DNA from: Gammaproteobacteria bacterium
GTDB taxonomy: Bacteria; Pseudomonadota; Gammaproteobacteria; J044
Direction of reading: 5' to 3'
Assembly (NCBI GenBank): GCA_003696465.1
Contig: RFHG01000413.1
Location: forward strand, 1-23,184
DNA length: 23,184 nucleotides
Shown: positions 8,012-15,297 of the stretch, piece after piece
How the letters are laid out: each line of letters opens with the position of its first letter
Numbering within the stretch: position 1 is the first letter of the stretch
Position numbers and translations under genes: made by a program
The notes under the pieces: generated by a model
Told to the model about the DNA's origin: nothing
What the model saw: only the letters and a program-made list of their open reading frames with translations
Databases searched by the model: none

Positions 8012-9431
8012 GCAGCTGGAACTTGCCGTGGCGGGCCACCTGTTCCACCCGCGGACGCAGGAAGGGCGGCAGCAGGTTCAGGTTGTCGTGTTCGATGACC
8101 ACCCACACCGGATGCCCGCCTGCCAGCAGTTGCCGCCACTGTGCCGTGTCGGCGCCATGCATGCGCAGCGTGCGGCCGCGGCCGTAGAACTCGGCGCTGC
8201 CCTCGCGGCGGATGGCATAGGCCAGTACGGCATCGGCCGGGGCCTCGCGGAAGAACACCTCCAGCACCGGAATCTGGGTCGCCTCGTCGCGCATGCGCTC
8301 GGCCAGCAGGGGGGCGCCCAGGCCGATCAGCAGCGGGGCGGCCAGGACCATGGGCAGGAGGAAGGCGGGGCGTCGCAGCCAGGCCGCATCGGCCCGATCC
8401 AGTCCACGCCCCAGCAGCAGGGCCATGGCCGGCAGGCCGGGATAGACATAGGTGGGCAGCACGCTGCCGGCCAGGGTGAAGAACAGCATCGGCGCCAGCA
8501 TCCAGCACAGCAGCAGCGCGGCCAGGTCATCGCCGCCGAGCAGGGCCTGACGCAGGCGACGCCGCAGGAGGAAGGCAATCAACAGCAGCGACCACGGCAG
8601 GGCCGCCAGCAGCCAGAACAGCCAGATGGTTCCCTTGGGCCGGCTATGGGTCCAGCCATACAGGTCGCCGGACCAGTTCGGGTCGACGAAGCGCATGAAG
8701 TGTTCGCCGATCAGAAAATAGTGCAGGAAGCCCGGCGAGCGCAGCTCGGCCCAGATGTACCACGGTACGCTGACGGCAAGCATGAGGGCGATGCCGCCCA
8801 ACCAGGGCAGGCTGGTGAAGAATGCCCGCCAGCGGCCGCACCACAGCAGCCAGAGGAATACCCCGAGCCCGGCCAGGACCAGGGCGATCGGGCCCTTGGC
8901 CAGCAGCCCGAGGCCGGCGCCGAGGAAGGCCAGGTAGCCCCATGTCCGGCGCCGTTCGTGCAGGGCCAGCACCACACCGGCCAGCATCAGGGTACTGGCC
9001 AGACCCAGGGCCGGATCGGTCATCACGCCACCGGCCAGGACCACGAACAGGCCGGTGCTGGCAAGCACGGCCATGGCCAGTATGGCGCTGCGCGGCCCCC
9101 ACAGGCGCAGGGCGACCAGCCCGGTGAGGAGCAGGGTCAGTACTGCGGCCAGCCAGTGCATCACGCGCGCGCCGAAGGCGTTGATGCCGAACAGCTCCAT
9201 GCCGCTGGCCGTCAGCCAGGCCGAAAGCGGGGGCTTGGCCCAGAACGGGCGCCCCGGGTCGAGCCGAGGCATCACCCAGTCGCCGCCGGTGACCATCTCG
9301 CGGCCGATTTCTGCATAGCGCGACTCGGTGGTGTCGGTCAGAGGGTACAGGCCCAGCCCGGCCAGCCGCAGCAGCAGCAGGGCCGCGATCAGGTACAGCA
9401 GCCAGCGCAGGCCGGTGGTACTCGGGTTCAT
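7962..9431 (-). CDS. ArnT/PMT-family GT-C glycosyltransferase
   Basis: A 489-residue polytopic inner-membrane enzyme that transfers a sugar from a polyprenyl-phosphate donor in the periplasm. After TM1 (about 10-30) comes the first periplasmic loop with D33, E36 and R38 in TDTTESRYAEIGREM, then PFWAKPPLSAW (62-72), as in ArnT and related PMT_2 proteins. About ten further hydrophobic spans follow. The soluble tail (about 385-489) is basic at its end. The start is fixed by a strong GAGGAGG about 6 nt before the ATG. The acceptor may be lipid A, an O-antigen or a protein; the sequence does not decide. It is divergent from gtrA-like and convergent with the cyclotransferase-like gene. Confidence 0.88.
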   Translation of the reverse strand: MNPSTTGLRWLLYLIAALLLLRLAGLGLYPLTDTTESRYAEIGREMVTGGDWVMPRLDPGRPFWAKPPLSAWLTASGMELFGINAFGARVMHWLAAVLTLLLTGLVALRLWGPRSAILAMAVLASTGLFVVLAGGVMTDPALGLASTLMLAGVVLALHERRRTWGYLAFLGAGLGLLAKGPIALVLAGLGVFLWLLWCGRWRAFFTSLPWLGGIALMLAVSVPWYIWAELRSPGFLHYFLIGEHFMRFVDPNWSGDLYGWTHSRPKGTIWLFWLLAALPWSLLLIAFLLRRRLRQALLGGDDLAALLLCWMLAPMLFFTLAGSVLPTYVYPGLPAMALLLGRGLDRADAAWLRRPAFLLPMVLAAPLLIGLGAPLLAERMRDEATQIPVLEVFFREAPADAVLAYAIRREGSAEFYGRGRTLRMHGADTAQWRQLLAGGHPVWVVIEHDNLNLLPPFLRPRVEQVARHGKFQLLRIRPETPKPASPRRQ

Positions 9432-9462
9432 GCAATCCTCCTCGGGGGCGGGTGTGCGGCAT

Positions 9463-9468
9463 TATACT
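9463..9468 (+). promoter_or_regulatory. -10 element immediately before the GtrA-like gene
   Basis: TATACT ends 7 bp before the ATG at 9476, so the first transcribed base would coincide with the start codon. No convincing -35 hexamer is seen. No ribosome site precedes the ATG. Confidence 0.35.
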
Positions 9469-9475
9469 GGTGCCG

Positions 9476-9871
9476 ATGACGGAGGTTTCCTTCAATGGCC
9501 ATCTCGGCCGCCTGTTCCGCTATGGCATGGTCGGTGCCTCCGGCACTGCCCTGCACTATGCCGTACTCATCATGCTGGTGCAGTTGTTCGGCATCGACCC
9601 GGTCTGGGCCACCACCGCGGGGGCGTTGTGCGGGGCCCTGCTGAACTACCACCTCAACTACCACTGGACCTTTGCCAGCCGCAGGCCCCACCGCGAGGCC
9701 CTGAGTCGGTTCATGCTGGTGGCGGGCAGCGGATTGCTGCTGAATACCGGACTGATGGCACTGCTGGTGGATGGTCTGGGCTGGTACTACCTCGTTGCCC
9801 AGGTGCTGACGACGGCCCTGGTGTTCTTCTGGACCTATCTGGCCAACGCCTTCTGGTCCTTCCGCCACTGA
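9476..9871 (+). CDS. GtrA-family flippase-like membrane protein
   Basis: A 131-residue protein with four membrane helices (about 15-38, 43-62, 78-98 and 103-125). FRYGMVGASGTALHYAV opens TM1 and LNYHLNYHWTF closes TM2, matching the GtrA/DPMS signature. These proteins are thought to move a polyprenyl-phosphate sugar across the inner membrane. The GT2 and GT-C enzymes nearby could supply and use such a donor, which would complete a three-part Gtr-like system. A GTG at 9452 is upstream in frame, but the ATG at 9476 gives a normal GtrA N-terminus. Its last 37 bp overlap the convergent membrane-protein gene. Confidence 0.87.
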   Translation: MTEVSFNGHLGRLFRYGMVGASGTALHYAVLIMLVQLFGIDPVWATTAGALCGALLNYHLNYHWTFASRRPHREALSRFMLVAGSGLLLNTGLMALLVDGLGWYYLVAQVLTTALVFFWTYLANAFWSFRH

Positions 9872-10440
9872 AACAGCTGTCTTCCTGCCCACCACAGGGC
9901 AAAGGGCAGCAGCCAGGGATCGACCAGATAGTCCCAGAGGTTGGGGGACTCGAGCGCCCCGACCATCCACAGGCCCGTGGCCAACAGCAGCGCAAGACCT
10001 GCCAGCCACAGTCCGCTCATCCATGCCACTGCGGCCAGCGCCAGCACAGCCAGCGCCATGTCGCGAAAATATCCGGGCAGATAGACATCCAGCGGGAAAT
10101 GTCCCAGCGTGAGTACATAGAGGAACAGAGCGGCCGCGGCTGCCGGCAGAACGAGGCCCGCGCGCTGCAGGGCCGGCACGCGCGGCAGACGCTCCACCGA
10201 CCAGGCGGCATACAGCAGCATCAGCAGCACCGAGGGCACTGAGAGGAAGTCGGAAATCCCGAGCAGGCGCCCGGCCATGTCCACGCCCTGCCAGGGAATC
10301 AGCGACAGCAGCAGGGCAAGGAAATAGACGAACTCGCGCCCCCGGGCCGGCAGGTCCAGCCGCTTCGCAACGGGCATCAGCAGGCCGCCGAGGATGAGGG
10401 CGAACGACAGGTGGGCCCAGATCCAGGCGGTGGCGCTCAT
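9835..10440 (-). CDS. polytopic membrane protein of unknown function
   Basis: A 201-residue hydrophobic protein with about six predicted membrane spans and short loops. I do not recognise a family. Its only conspicuous polar segments are the loop LGHFPLDVYLPGYFRD (about 111-126), LESPNLWDYLVDPW (about 163-176), and a basic C-terminus (WRKDQKALAR). The start overlaps the sialidase-like stop by ATGA, so the two genes are translationally coupled. Coupling to a BNR protein in a glycan-modification region suggests an envelope role, by inference only. Confidence 0.75.
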   Translation of the reverse strand: MSATAWIWAHLSFALILGGLLMPVAKRLDLPARGREFVYFLALLLSLIPWQGVDMAGRLLGISDFLSVPSVLLMLLYAAWSVERLPRVPALQRAGLVLPAAAAALFLYVLTLGHFPLDVYLPGYFRDMALAVLALAAVAWMSGLWLAGLALLLATGLWMVGALESPNLWDYLVDPWLLPFALWWAGRQLFQWRKDQKALAR

Positions 10441-11603
10441 GAGCCGGCCTCCTGCATCCGTGCCTGCAGCCAGGCTTCGTTGAAGCGGACCACGCGCATG
10501 CGTCTGCGCTGCCAGGTATAGACCAGCCAGTAGCCGTCCGCCTCGTCGTGCAGCAGCCAGGGATAGGAGAACTCGGCATTGGTTTCGGCATCCTGTTCCA
10601 GCAGGGCCACTTTTTGCCAGTGCCGGCCCTCGTCGTGTGATACCGCCAGTGCCAGCTCGTTGCGACCGCCCTCGCGCGGGTTGTAGGCCATCAGCAGGCT
10701 GCCGTCGGGCCGGCGCAGCACGGCGACGGCGGCATTGGGATTGGGGGCATCGGTCGGGCGCGGGCGGGTCCAGTGCAGCCCGCCATCGTTGCTCTCGCTG
10801 CGGAAGACCCGCGCGGTCTCGCCGGCACGGCGCAGGAAGGCGAGGATCCGCTCCGATGACAGGGGCACCAGCCAGGGCTGGAGCAGTTCGTCCCCGGGGT
10901 GCATGCGAAAGCGTGCCCGCAGCCGCAGGTCCTCATCCAGCCACAGCGTCTCGCCATGCTTGTGGATCAGTTCGTGATAGGCCGGCAGCAGCCAGCCGCC
11001 ATCCTCCAGCGGCAGGGGCGGGGCCTTGACCAGGGTGCTCACGTTGAGAAAGGGCGAGCTGATCAGGCGATGCTGGTGCGTCCAGTTGCGTCCGCCGTTG
11101 GGCGAGGTGAGGACGGTGACGGAGCTGCCGGCCCAGCCGCCGACAGAGACCGTGACCACGAACATGATCAGCCGCCCCTCGGAGTCGACTGCCAGTACCG
11201 GGTTGCCCAGCTTGCGGATGCCGCGGCCCAGGGCCCGGGCCAGCTGCGGCCTGCGCAGCGACACCCAGGGACGGCCCCAGCGGTCCTTGGCATGGTCGTA
11301 GCGGGCCATCCAGATGGCGACATCGGCGGCGCCTTCGCGGCTGCCGCCGAACCAGGACGCGACCAGATCGCCGTTCGGCAGCCGTGCCAGCGAGCCGGCG
11401 TGAACCGAAGGCGGCATGCCGGGCTCGTTGAGCCAGTATTGCCGGAACAGGGGGGTGGCCGCGGATTGCGCCGGAGTCGATTGCCAGGAAGCGTGTGAGA
11501 CAGCGAGCGCCCGGGGTGGCTCCGCTGCCTTCAGCCAGGTCCAGGCAGCAACACCCAGCCAGGCCAGGCCGAATGCAAGGCTTGCGATCAGGCGTGGCGA
11601 CAT
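10437..11603 (-). CDS. membrane-anchored or exported BNR sialidase-like protein
   Basis: A 388-residue protein with an N-terminal hydrophobic segment (about 5-25), then a six-bladed-propeller type domain. Three Asp-box motifs are visible: SPNGGRNW (167-174), SNDGGLHW (271-278) and SHDEGRHW (322-329). HAGSLARLPNGDLVASWFGG (68-87) matches the first blade of the BNR_2 group. No AxA cleavage site is clear, so it may remain anchored. Sialidase activity is not established; many such proteins act on other glycans or only bind. The ribosome site is weak. It is the first gene of a two-gene unit with the polytopic protein. Confidence 0.8.
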   Translation of the reverse strand: MSPRLIASLAFGLAWLGVAAWTWLKAAEPPRALAVSHASWQSTPAQSAATPLFRQYWLNEPGMPPSVHAGSLARLPNGDLVASWFGGSREGAADVAIWMARYDHAKDRWGRPWVSLRRPQLARALGRGIRKLGNPVLAVDSEGRLIMFVVTVSVGGWAGSSVTVLTSPNGGRNWTHQHRLISSPFLNVSTLVKAPPLPLEDGGWLLPAYHELIHKHGETLWLDEDLRLRARFRMHPGDELLQPWLVPLSSERILAFLRRAGETARVFRSESNDGGLHWTRPRPTDAPNPNAAVAVLRRPDGSLLMAYNPREGGRNELALAVSHDEGRHWQKVALLEQDAETNAEFSYPWLLHDEADGYWLVYTWQRRRMRVVRFNEAWLQARMQEAGS

Positions 11604-11679
11604 GGGCGGATGCGGCTTTCCCGGAACATGGCGGGCAACTTAGCGCAGCGCACCCGCGGGCGTAAAGGGCGATGCCGTC

Positions 11680-13503
11680 TCAGGCCGCGTCGTTCTTGCG
11701 CGAGGCCCGCTTGCGCTCGTGTTCCTTGAGCAGCTTCTTGCGCAGGCGGATGTGGCTCGGGGTCACCTCCACCAGCTCGTCGTCGTCGATGAACTCCAGC
11801 GCCTGTTCCAGGGTGAGGCGGATCGGCGGGGTGAGGAGAATGTTCTCGTCGGAGCCCGCGGCGCGGATGTTGGTGAGCTGCTTGGCCTTCATCGGGTTGA
11901 CCACAAGGTCGTTGTCGCGCGAGTGGATGCCGATGATCATGCCCTCGTACACCTCCTCGCCGGGGCCGATGAACAGGCGTCCGCGTTCCTGCAGGTTGAA
12001 CAGGGCGTAGGCCAGCGCCTTGCCCTGGGCATTGGCGATCAGCACGCCGTTGTTGCGCTCGCCGATGCGGCCGGGACGGTAGGGCCCGAAGTGATCGAAC
12101 ACGTGATGCATCAGGCCGGTGCCCGAGGTGGCGGTGAGGAATTCGGTCTGGAAGCCGATCAGCCCGCGCGAGGGAATGATGTATTCCAGCCGCACGCGGC
12201 CCTTGCCGTCGGGCTGCATGTCGCGCAGTTCGCCGCGGCGCTCGCCCAGCTTCTCCATCACTGCGCCCTGGTGTGCCTCCTCGACATCCACCACCAGCTG
12301 CTCGTAGGGCTCCTGTTTCTCGCCGTTTTCCTCGCGCAGCAGTACCTCTGGGCGTGACACGCCCAGCTCGTAGCCCTCGCGGCGCATGTTCTCGATGAGG
12401 ATGCCCAGATGCAGCTCGCCGCGACCGGACACGCGGAACTTGTCGGGATCGTCGGTATCTTCCACCCGCAGGGCCACGTTGTGCTTGAGCTCCTCCATCA
12501 GCCGGTCGCGGATGTTGCGGCTGGTGATGTATTTGCCGTCGCGGCCGGCAAAGGGCGAGGTGTTGACCTGGAAGGTCATGCTGACGGTGGGCTCGTCCAC
12601 CGTCAGCGGCGGCAGGGCCTCGACCTGTTCCGGATCGCAGAGGGTGTCGGAGATGTACAGCTCCTCCATGCCGGTAAAGGCGATGATGTCACCGGCCTGT
12701 GCCTCGGGCACCTCGACCCGCTCCAGGCCATGGAAACCGAGCAGCTGCAGCATGCGTCCCTGGCGGATGTTGCCGTCGCGGTCGATCACCTTGACCGGGC
12801 TGTTGGCACGGATGCGGCCACGCTTGATGCGGCCGATGCCGATCAGGCCGACATAGCTGTTGTAGTCGAGCGAACTGACCTGCATCTGAAACGGCCCCTC
12901 GGGATCGGCATCCGGCGCCGAGACCTCGGAGACGATGGTCTCGAACAGCGGGGTCATGTCGCCCTCGCGCACCTCGGGGTCGAGGCTTGCGTAGCCGTTC
13001 AGCGCCGAGGCATAGACCACGGGGAAGTCGAGCTGCTCATCGGTGGCGCCGAGCCGGTCGAACAGGTCGAAGGTCTGGTCCAGCACCCAGTCGGGGCGCG
13101 CCCCGGGCCGGTCGATCTTGTTGATCACCACGATGGGCCGGAAGCCCATGGCAAAGGCCTTCTGGGTGACGAACCGGGTCTGCGGCATGGGGCCCTCGAC
13201 GGCGTCCACCAGCAGCAGGACCGAATCCACCATCGACAGTACGCGCTCCACCTCGCCGCCGAAGTCGGCGTGCCCGGGGGTGTCGACGATGTTGATGCGG
13301 TAGTCGCGCCAGGTGATGGCGGTATTCTTGGACAGGATGGTGATGCCGCGCTCGCGCTCGAGATCATTGGAGTCCATCACCCGGTCGTCAATGCGGGCGC
13401 GTTCGCCCAGGGTGCCGGACTGCTGCAGCAACTGGTCGACGAGGGTGGTCTTGCCATGATCGACGTGGGCGATGATGGCGATATTGCGAAGATTCTCGAG
13501 CAT
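11680..13503 (-). CDS. typA: ribosome-associated GTPase TypA/BipA
   Basis: A 607-residue translational GTPase with normal BipA length. G1 AHVDHGKTT (12-20), G2 RGIT (52-55), G3 DTPGHAD (74-80) and G4 NKID (128-131) are intact. The domain order is G domain, beta-barrel, two EF-G-like domains and the BipA C-terminal domain (GRGELHLGILIENMRREGYE, then SRGLIGFQTEFLT). It binds the ribosome and affects 50S assembly and stress adaptation. The tail KRASRKNDAA is basic. The ribosome site is poor. A rhodanese gene lies 63 bp upstream with a GC-rich hairpin between, so typA may be read through from it. Confidence 0.97.
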   Translation of the reverse strand: MLENLRNIAIIAHVDHGKTTLVDQLLQQSGTLGERARIDDRVMDSNDLERERGITILSKNTAITWRDYRINIVDTPGHADFGGEVERVLSMVDSVLLLVDAVEGPMPQTRFVTQKAFAMGFRPIVVINKIDRPGARPDWVLDQTFDLFDRLGATDEQLDFPVVYASALNGYASLDPEVREGDMTPLFETIVSEVSAPDADPEGPFQMQVSSLDYNSYVGLIGIGRIKRGRIRANSPVKVIDRDGNIRQGRMLQLLGFHGLERVEVPEAQAGDIIAFTGMEELYISDTLCDPEQVEALPPLTVDEPTVSMTFQVNTSPFAGRDGKYITSRNIRDRLMEELKHNVALRVEDTDDPDKFRVSGRGELHLGILIENMRREGYELGVSRPEVLLREENGEKQEPYEQLVVDVEEAHQGAVMEKLGERRGELRDMQPDGKGRVRLEYIIPSRGLIGFQTEFLTATSGTGLMHHVFDHFGPYRPGRIGERNNGVLIANAQGKALAYALFNLQERGRLFIGPGEEVYEGMIIGIHSRDNDLVVNPMKAKQLTNIRAAGSDENILLTPPIRLTLEQALEFIDDDELVEVTPSHIRLRKKLLKEHERKRASRKNDAA

Positions 13504-13530
13504 GGGGATATCCGTGGAAAGAGGGGAATG

Positions 13531-13552
13531 CGCGGGGTGCGGCCACCCCGCG
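13531..13552 (-). terminator. hairpin between rhodanese and typA
   Basis: A 9-bp perfect stem (CGCGGGGTG and CACCCCGCG) with a 4-nt loop lies between the rhodanese stop and the typA start. On the transcribed strand it is followed by CATTCCCCTCTTTCC, which is pyrimidine-rich but not a real T-run. It may be a leaky terminator or a processing or stability element that lowers typA relative to the rhodanese. Confidence 0.45.
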
Positions 13553-13566
13553 GGTCGGGCAGAGAC

Positions 13567-13995
13567 TTACTCGGTGATGCAGGGCTGCTTGAGCTGCAGC
13601 ATGGCGTCCTCGGGCTGTACCACGGGCTTGCCGGCCTTGGTCCAGGCCATCATGCCACCGTTGAGATTGACCACATTGGAAAAGCCCATCTGCTGCAGGA
13701 CATCGGCCGCCATGGCAGCGCGTGCCCCGGAGCGGCATACCACCAGCCAGGGGGCATCGCGGTGGTCGCGCAGTTCGGGGTTGGCACCCTCGTACTGGCG
13801 ATCCGCAGCCGCCTCGAGGATGCCGCGCGGCACATGCAGTGCGCCCTCGATGGCGCCCGAGAGGTATTCCACCGGCTCGCGCACGTCGAGCACGCGGTAG
13901 CCCTGCCGAATCAGCTGCTCGGCCTCGTCTGCGTCCACTTCGCGGATATGCGATTTCGCTTCCTTGACGAAATCCATCAGTGTCTTTTCGGTCAT
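13567..13995 (-). CDS. single-domain rhodanese-like sulfurtransferase
   Basis: A 142-residue cytoplasmic protein with a complete rhodanese fold: VLDVREPVEY (35-44), then the active-site loop CRSGAR with C87, and GGMMAW (113-118). It moves sulfane sulfur from donors such as thiosulfate or persulfides to thiol acceptors. C139 near the C-terminus is an extra cysteine that could accept sulfur. An AGAGG ribosome site precedes the ATG. Similar proteins are widespread, so the link with the sulfur-oxidation locus 13 kb away is only suggestive. It lies between rpsT and typA in the same orientation. Confidence 0.9.
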   Translation of the reverse strand: MTEKTLMDFVKEAKSHIREVDADEAEQLIRQGYRVLDVREPVEYLSGAIEGALHVPRGILEAAADRQYEGANPELRDHRDAPWLVVCRSGARAAMAADVLQQMGFSNVVNLNGGMMAWTKAGKPVVQPEDAMLQLKQPCITE

Positions 13996-14030
13996 GCTGC
14001 GAAACCTCTTGCGTGTTGGCTCAAAGCAGG

Positions 14031-14052
14031 AAGGCCGGCATGTGCCGGCCTT
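14031..14052 (-). terminator. rpsT terminator-like hairpin
   Basis: AAGGCCGGC and GCCGGCCTT form a 9-bp perfect stem around ATGT, 31 bp past the rpsT stop. The 3' flank on the minus strand is CCTGCTTTG, only weakly T-rich. It is well placed to end rpsT or limit read-through into the rhodanese gene. Confidence 0.5.
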
Positions 14053-14083
14053 CAGCGGACTGCATTCGGTGCCTCGTCAGGCC

Positions 14084-14350
14084 TCAGGAGGCCATGCCCC
14101 TGATATGGGCGTTCAGGCGGCTCTTGATGCGTGCGGCCTTGTTGCGGTGGATGAGGCCCTTGTTCACGGCGCCATCCACGATGGGCTGGGCAGCGCGGAA
14201 GGCAGCCACGGCGGCATCGCGATCGCCGGCGTCAATGGCCTTCTGCACCTTCTTCACGAAGGTACGCATGCGGGAACGCAGGGCCATGTTGTGGGCACGG
14301 CGCTTGACGGCCTGACGGGCTCGCTTCCTGGCTTGGTTCGAATTGGCCAA
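14084..14350 (-). CDS. rpsT: 30S ribosomal protein bS20
   Basis: An 88-residue basic protein of normal S20 length: (M)ANSNQARKRARQ at the start and GLIHRNKAARIKSRLNAHI near the end. It binds 16S rRNA early in 30S assembly. The start is TTG at 14350-14348, set by AGGAG 6 nt upstream (14361-14357) and by the conserved ANSNQARKR N-terminus; an upstream ATG at 14407 would add 19 atypical residues. E. coli rpsT also starts with UUG, where the weak start takes part in autoregulation, so the same control is plausible here. It is monocistronic-looking, with its own promoter and a hairpin at the end. Confidence 0.95.
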   Translation of the reverse strand: MANSNQARKRARQAVKRRAHNMALRSRMRTFVKKVQKAIDAGDRDAAVAAFRAAQPIVDGAVNKGLIHRNKAARIKSRLNAHIRGMAS

Positions 14351-14392
14351 GGTAGACTCCTGAAAATCCGGTTTGCCTGAAAAAGGGCGCGT

Positions 14393-14421
14393 AATATGCA
14401 CCAGCACCCGCTCCGTGTCAA
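14393..14421 (-). promoter_or_regulatory. rpsT promoter
   Basis: On the minus strand a perfect TTGACA (14421-14416) is followed after 17 bp by CATATT (14398-14393). The start is expected near 14386, giving a leader of about 36 nt before the TTG start codon. Confidence 0.7.
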
Positions 14422-14529
14422 GCTTTGTGCATCATTATCGGATGCGTATCGAATGGAGGGGCCGGCGGCTTGTCTCGCGCCCGGCCTGCCAGCAGAATGG
14501 AGCGCATGCCATTTTCGCAGAGGCGGTGA

Positions 14530-15000
14530 ATGATGTGTCGGTTGTGCTGGATCGTGCTGGGGCTGGTGCTGGTTCTCGCCGGACTTGGGACCTGGAAGTT
14601 TGTCGTGCAGGGCGACACGGAGGCGGCCTCCGACGGGCGTACTGCCATCCTGCTGCCGCCCGCCGAGCGCGATCTGGTGCTGTCGGAAATGCGCGCCTTC
14701 CTCGAGGCGGTGCAGCAGATCAGTGCCGCCCTGCCCGAGGGCGACATGAAGAAGGCCGCCGCGGCTGCGCGCCGGCTCGGTGCGGCTGCGCAGCAGGGCG
14801 TGCCGCCTTCGCTGGTTGCCCGCCTGCCACTGGCCTTCAAGCGGCTCGGTTTCGATACCCACCGCCGCTTCGACCAGCTGGCCATGAACGCGGAGCAGTT
14901 TGGCGACCCCACCCAGACCGGACGCGAGCTGGCCACGCTGATGGACAACTGCATTGCCTGTCATGCGGCGTACCGGATCGACCCGGTCACGCGGCCCTGA
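14530..15000 (+). CDS. cytochrome c'-like (class II) haem protein
   Basis: A 156-residue protein with an N-terminal hydrophobic segment (about 5-22) without an obvious cleavage site, so a membrane anchor is likely. Then comes a helical domain beginning SEMRAFLEAVQQISAAL (52-68), and near the C-terminus CIACHAAYR with haem-binding C141, C144 and axial H145. A single C-terminal CxxCH on a four-helix bundle is the cytochrome c' layout. Those proteins bind NO or CO, or act in electron transfer, in the periplasm. The Ala-rich middle (70-90) and anchoring are not the usual soluble form. A GAGG-type site precedes ATG 14530; ATG 14533 is equally possible. It is divergent from rpsT. Confidence 0.75.
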   Translation: MMCRLCWIVLGLVLVLAGLGTWKFVVQGDTEAASDGRTAILLPPAERDLVLSEMRAFLEAVQQISAALPEGDMKKAAAAARRLGAAAQQGVPPSLVARLPLAFKRLGFDTHRRFDQLAMNAEQFGDPTQTGRELATLMDNCIACHAAYRIDPVTRP

Positions 15001-15005
15001 AATGC

Positions 15006-15034
15006 TTGCAGAGGGGCGCCGGCCTCCGTATAAT
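15006..15034 (+). promoter_or_regulatory. rpmE promoter
   Basis: TTGCAG (15006-15011), 17 bp and a perfect TATAAT (15029-15034). A C-rich discriminator follows, as in many ribosomal protein promoters. The start is near 15041. Confidence 0.75.
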
Positions 15035-15078
15035 CCCCGTCCTTTTCTGGCCCAGACCGTATTTTTGAGGACGCTTCG

Positions 15079-15285
15079 ATGAAGCCTGGAATTCACCCCG
15101 ACTATCACCCGGTGAAGGTGGTCTGCAGCTGTGGCAACAGCTTCGAGACCCAGTCCACCTACGAGAAGGAAGAGCTGCACATCGATGTCTGCTCGCAGTG
15201 CCACCCCTTCTACACCGGCAAGCAGAAGATTCTGGACACCGCTGGCCAGGTGGACAAGTTCCGCCGCCGCTACGGCATGAAATAA
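15079..15285 (+). CDS. rpmE: 50S ribosomal protein bL31, zinc form
   Basis: A 68-residue protein of normal L31 length that bridges the ribosomal subunits. C16 and C18 in CSCGN and C38 and C41 in CSQCHPFYTGKQ form the zinc site, so this is the C+ type. A zinc-free paralogue is not present in the window. GAGG precedes the ATG. A strong promoter lies just upstream, and the nuclease gene starts 12 bp after the stop. Confidence 0.96.
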   Translation: MKPGIHPDYHPVKVVCSCGNSFETQSTYEKEELHIDVCSQCHPFYTGKQKILDTAGQVDKFRRRYGMK

Positions 15286-15297
15286 GCGCTGAGCTTC

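Noticed and set aside
7965..9479. A 504-codon plus-strand frame rich in Gln and Gly
   Set aside because: It is the reverse of the GT-C membrane-protein gene; low-complexity Gln/Gly/Ala composition is an artefact of hydrophobic Leu/Ala codons.
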